Shown here piece by piece: positions 30,931 through 31,879 of a DNA stretch of 31,879 nt. How positions within the stretch are numbered: position 1 is the stretch's first letter; each line of letters opens with the position of its first letter. The stretch is from IMG/VR virus record IMGVR_UViG_3300021347_000020, positions 1 through 31,879 of that record; one strand, given 5' to 3'. The DNA is from a virus. The notes under the pieces were generated by a model. The model did not search any database, was not told the DNA's origin, and worked only from the letters and a program-made list of their open reading frames with translations. The position numbers and the translations under genes are program-made.

Positions 30931-31879
30931 ATGAATAAACTTCGATATTACATTCTGATTACCAGAGGTATCGCTCAAGTAAAGCGTCATGCTAGAATGT
31001 GGGATGGTACTTATAGTCAACAAATTACCAAAGATGATGTTTACTATGTAATCAATACTAGAGATATGGAATTTCAAGCTCAAGCGATAGAGTGGCTCGA
31101 ATCAGAGGGAATCCAATATAATACATCAGAAAGTAACGGTGGACCTTCAAAAGGTAAAAACGCTGTTTTGGATGCATTCCTTGCATCAGATGATGACTAC
31201 TGCATTCAAGTAGATGGTGACGATATGATTACTCCACACGGTATTCATGTTCATAAGATGATTGCTAATCCAGCAGTATATGGTCTTCCAGATGAAACTC
31301 CACCTGATGTTGTAGTACTAGATTACCAATACGGTATTGTTCCTGATGAAGGCTACGGCCCATTATCACATTCAGAAGCTCAATTTTCTGCACAACAATA
31401 TGCTGAAGATATTTACAATGCTGATTGCATTCAAGGTATGGGATATAGATGTTTTAACCGACCATGGGAATGGTGGGATAGAGCAATGAAAGGAGAATAC
31501 TTTGAAAAAGGTAGCCCATATTTAAGAGCACTATCCGAAGCCCATAAAAGGTTAATTACTTATGAATTTAAGTATATTAATAAGTGGGAAACACATTGCA
31601 GAGTTATTTGGTACTCTAAAAAGGCTGCAGGATTAACAAGATTTAAAGAAGATATTTTAGTCGGAGAAGATGTAATGAATTACTTCGACTTAAAACATGA
31701 ATTTGCACAAGGTAATCTGACAATGAGAACCTTGCACGAAGTATATCCAACCTATGTTTATGATCAACGAGTTGGTGGTATTGTACAGATTGCAAATGAT
31801 ATGAATCACGGTAGAGGTTACCTAGATTGGATGGAAGATGCAGCAGATAAATACGAAGAGTATGAAGTTGCTGGTAAAC
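30931..31879 (+). CDS. Glycosyltransferase-like protein (truncated by window end)
   Basis: The frame starts 3 nt after the chaperone stop and is open to the last base, giving 316 visible residues without a stop. It starts MNKLRYYILITRGIAQVKRH. A nucleotide-sugar transferase GT-A pattern is visible: YCIQVDGDDMI with D95-G-D-D98 (metal/nucleotide-binding DxD-like) and GEDVMNYF with E246-D247 (possible catalytic base). The middle has aromatic segments such as RPWEWWDRAM. It may glycosylate the fibre or another virion protein. Whether more domains follow cannot be seen. Confidence 0.72.
   Translation, partial: MNKLRYYILITRGIAQVKRHARMWDGTYSQQITKDDVYYVINTRDMEFQAQAIEWLESEGIQYNTSESNGGPSKGKNAVLDAFLASDDDYCIQVDGDDMITPHGIHVHKMIANPAVYGLPDETPPDVVVLDYQYGIVPDEGYGPLSHSEAQFSAQQYAEDIYNADCIQGMGYRCFNRPWEWWDRAMKGEYFEKGSPYLRALSEAHKRLITYEFKYINKWETHCRVIWYSKKAAGLTRFKEDILVGEDVMNYFDLKHEFAQGNLTMRTLHEVYPTYVYDQRVGGIVQIANDMNHGRGYLDWMEDAADKYEEYEVAGK

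Noticed and set aside
1-31879. CRISPR array, insertion sequence, integrase or attachment site
   Set aside because: No spaced direct-repeat array, transposase, recombinase or inverted-terminal repeat is visible. The only sizeable repeats are the promoter units, which are explained as regulatory.

Overview
The window is a contiguous piece of a large tailed-phage genome of the T4-like (Straboviridae-related, marine 'exo-T-even') type. All recognisable protein genes and both tRNAs lie on the + strand, are tightly packed (many ATGA or TAATG overlaps), and are AT-rich. The gene order (neck 13-14, sheath stabiliser 15, terminase 16-17, sheath 18, tube 19, portal 20, core 67/68, protease 21, scaffold 22, capsid 23, uvsY, uvsW, gp55, gp47/46, clamp 45, clamp loader 44/62, regA) is that of marine T4-like phages of SAR11/Pelagibacter-type or cyanobacterial hosts. 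No host marker such as a photosynthesis gene is visible, so the host (a Gram-negative marine bacterium) is an inference.

Region 1 (1-2.1 kb): one late gene for a three-domain fusion of a GT25-like glycosyltransferase, a collagen lysyl-hydroxylase-type (PLOD) glycosyltransferase and a 2-oxoglutarate/Fe(II) oxygenase. Region 2 (2.1-14.1 kb): virion morphogenesis from neck to major capsid, closed by a strong intrinsic terminator. Region 3 (14.1-15.0 kb): a 26-codon micro-ORF, a small lipoprotein and a tail-tube-fold protein. Region 4 (15.0-21.2 kb): recombination and late transcription (UvsY, UvsW, an Sm-like small protein, sigma factor gp55, gp47/gp46). Region 5 (21.2-25.8 kb): a small conserved gene, tRNA-Arg(UCU), tRNA-Leu(UAA), a small hypothetical gene, then a two-gene accessory module: a zincin plus von Willebrand A protein and a MoxR/CobS-like AAA+ ATPase, each behind a near-identical 58-bp promoter repeat, followed by a DUF3310-like gene. 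Region 6 (25.9-29.7 kb): replication-clamp cluster (gp45, gp44, gp62, RegA) interrupted by small genes, a candidate RNA pseudoknot and a dCMP deaminase. Region 7 (29.7 kb to the end): a tail-fibre-type protein, a tail-fibre assembly chaperone-like protein and a glycosyltransferase cut by the window end.

Two promoter systems can be read directly. Structural genes carry the T4 late promoter TATAAATA, which the phage sigma gp55 (encoded here) is expected to recognise. Replication, recombination and accessory genes carry sigma70-like promoters (TTTACA, 16-17 bp, TATAAT). These fall into two sequence groups: one with a TAAACCGGTTTA palindrome over the -35 box (uvsY, gp55), the other with the -10 context GTGATATAAT (21.2 kb gene, VWA gene, AAA+ gene, gp45), three of which also carry a CAAAAAGTG box. 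Three late promoters sit exactly 5 nt before an ATG, which predicts leaderless late mRNAs. The most unusual items are the collagen-modification-like triple fusion, the zincin-VWA/AAA+ pair with duplicated promoter, and the pseudoknot upstream of the clamp-loader gene.
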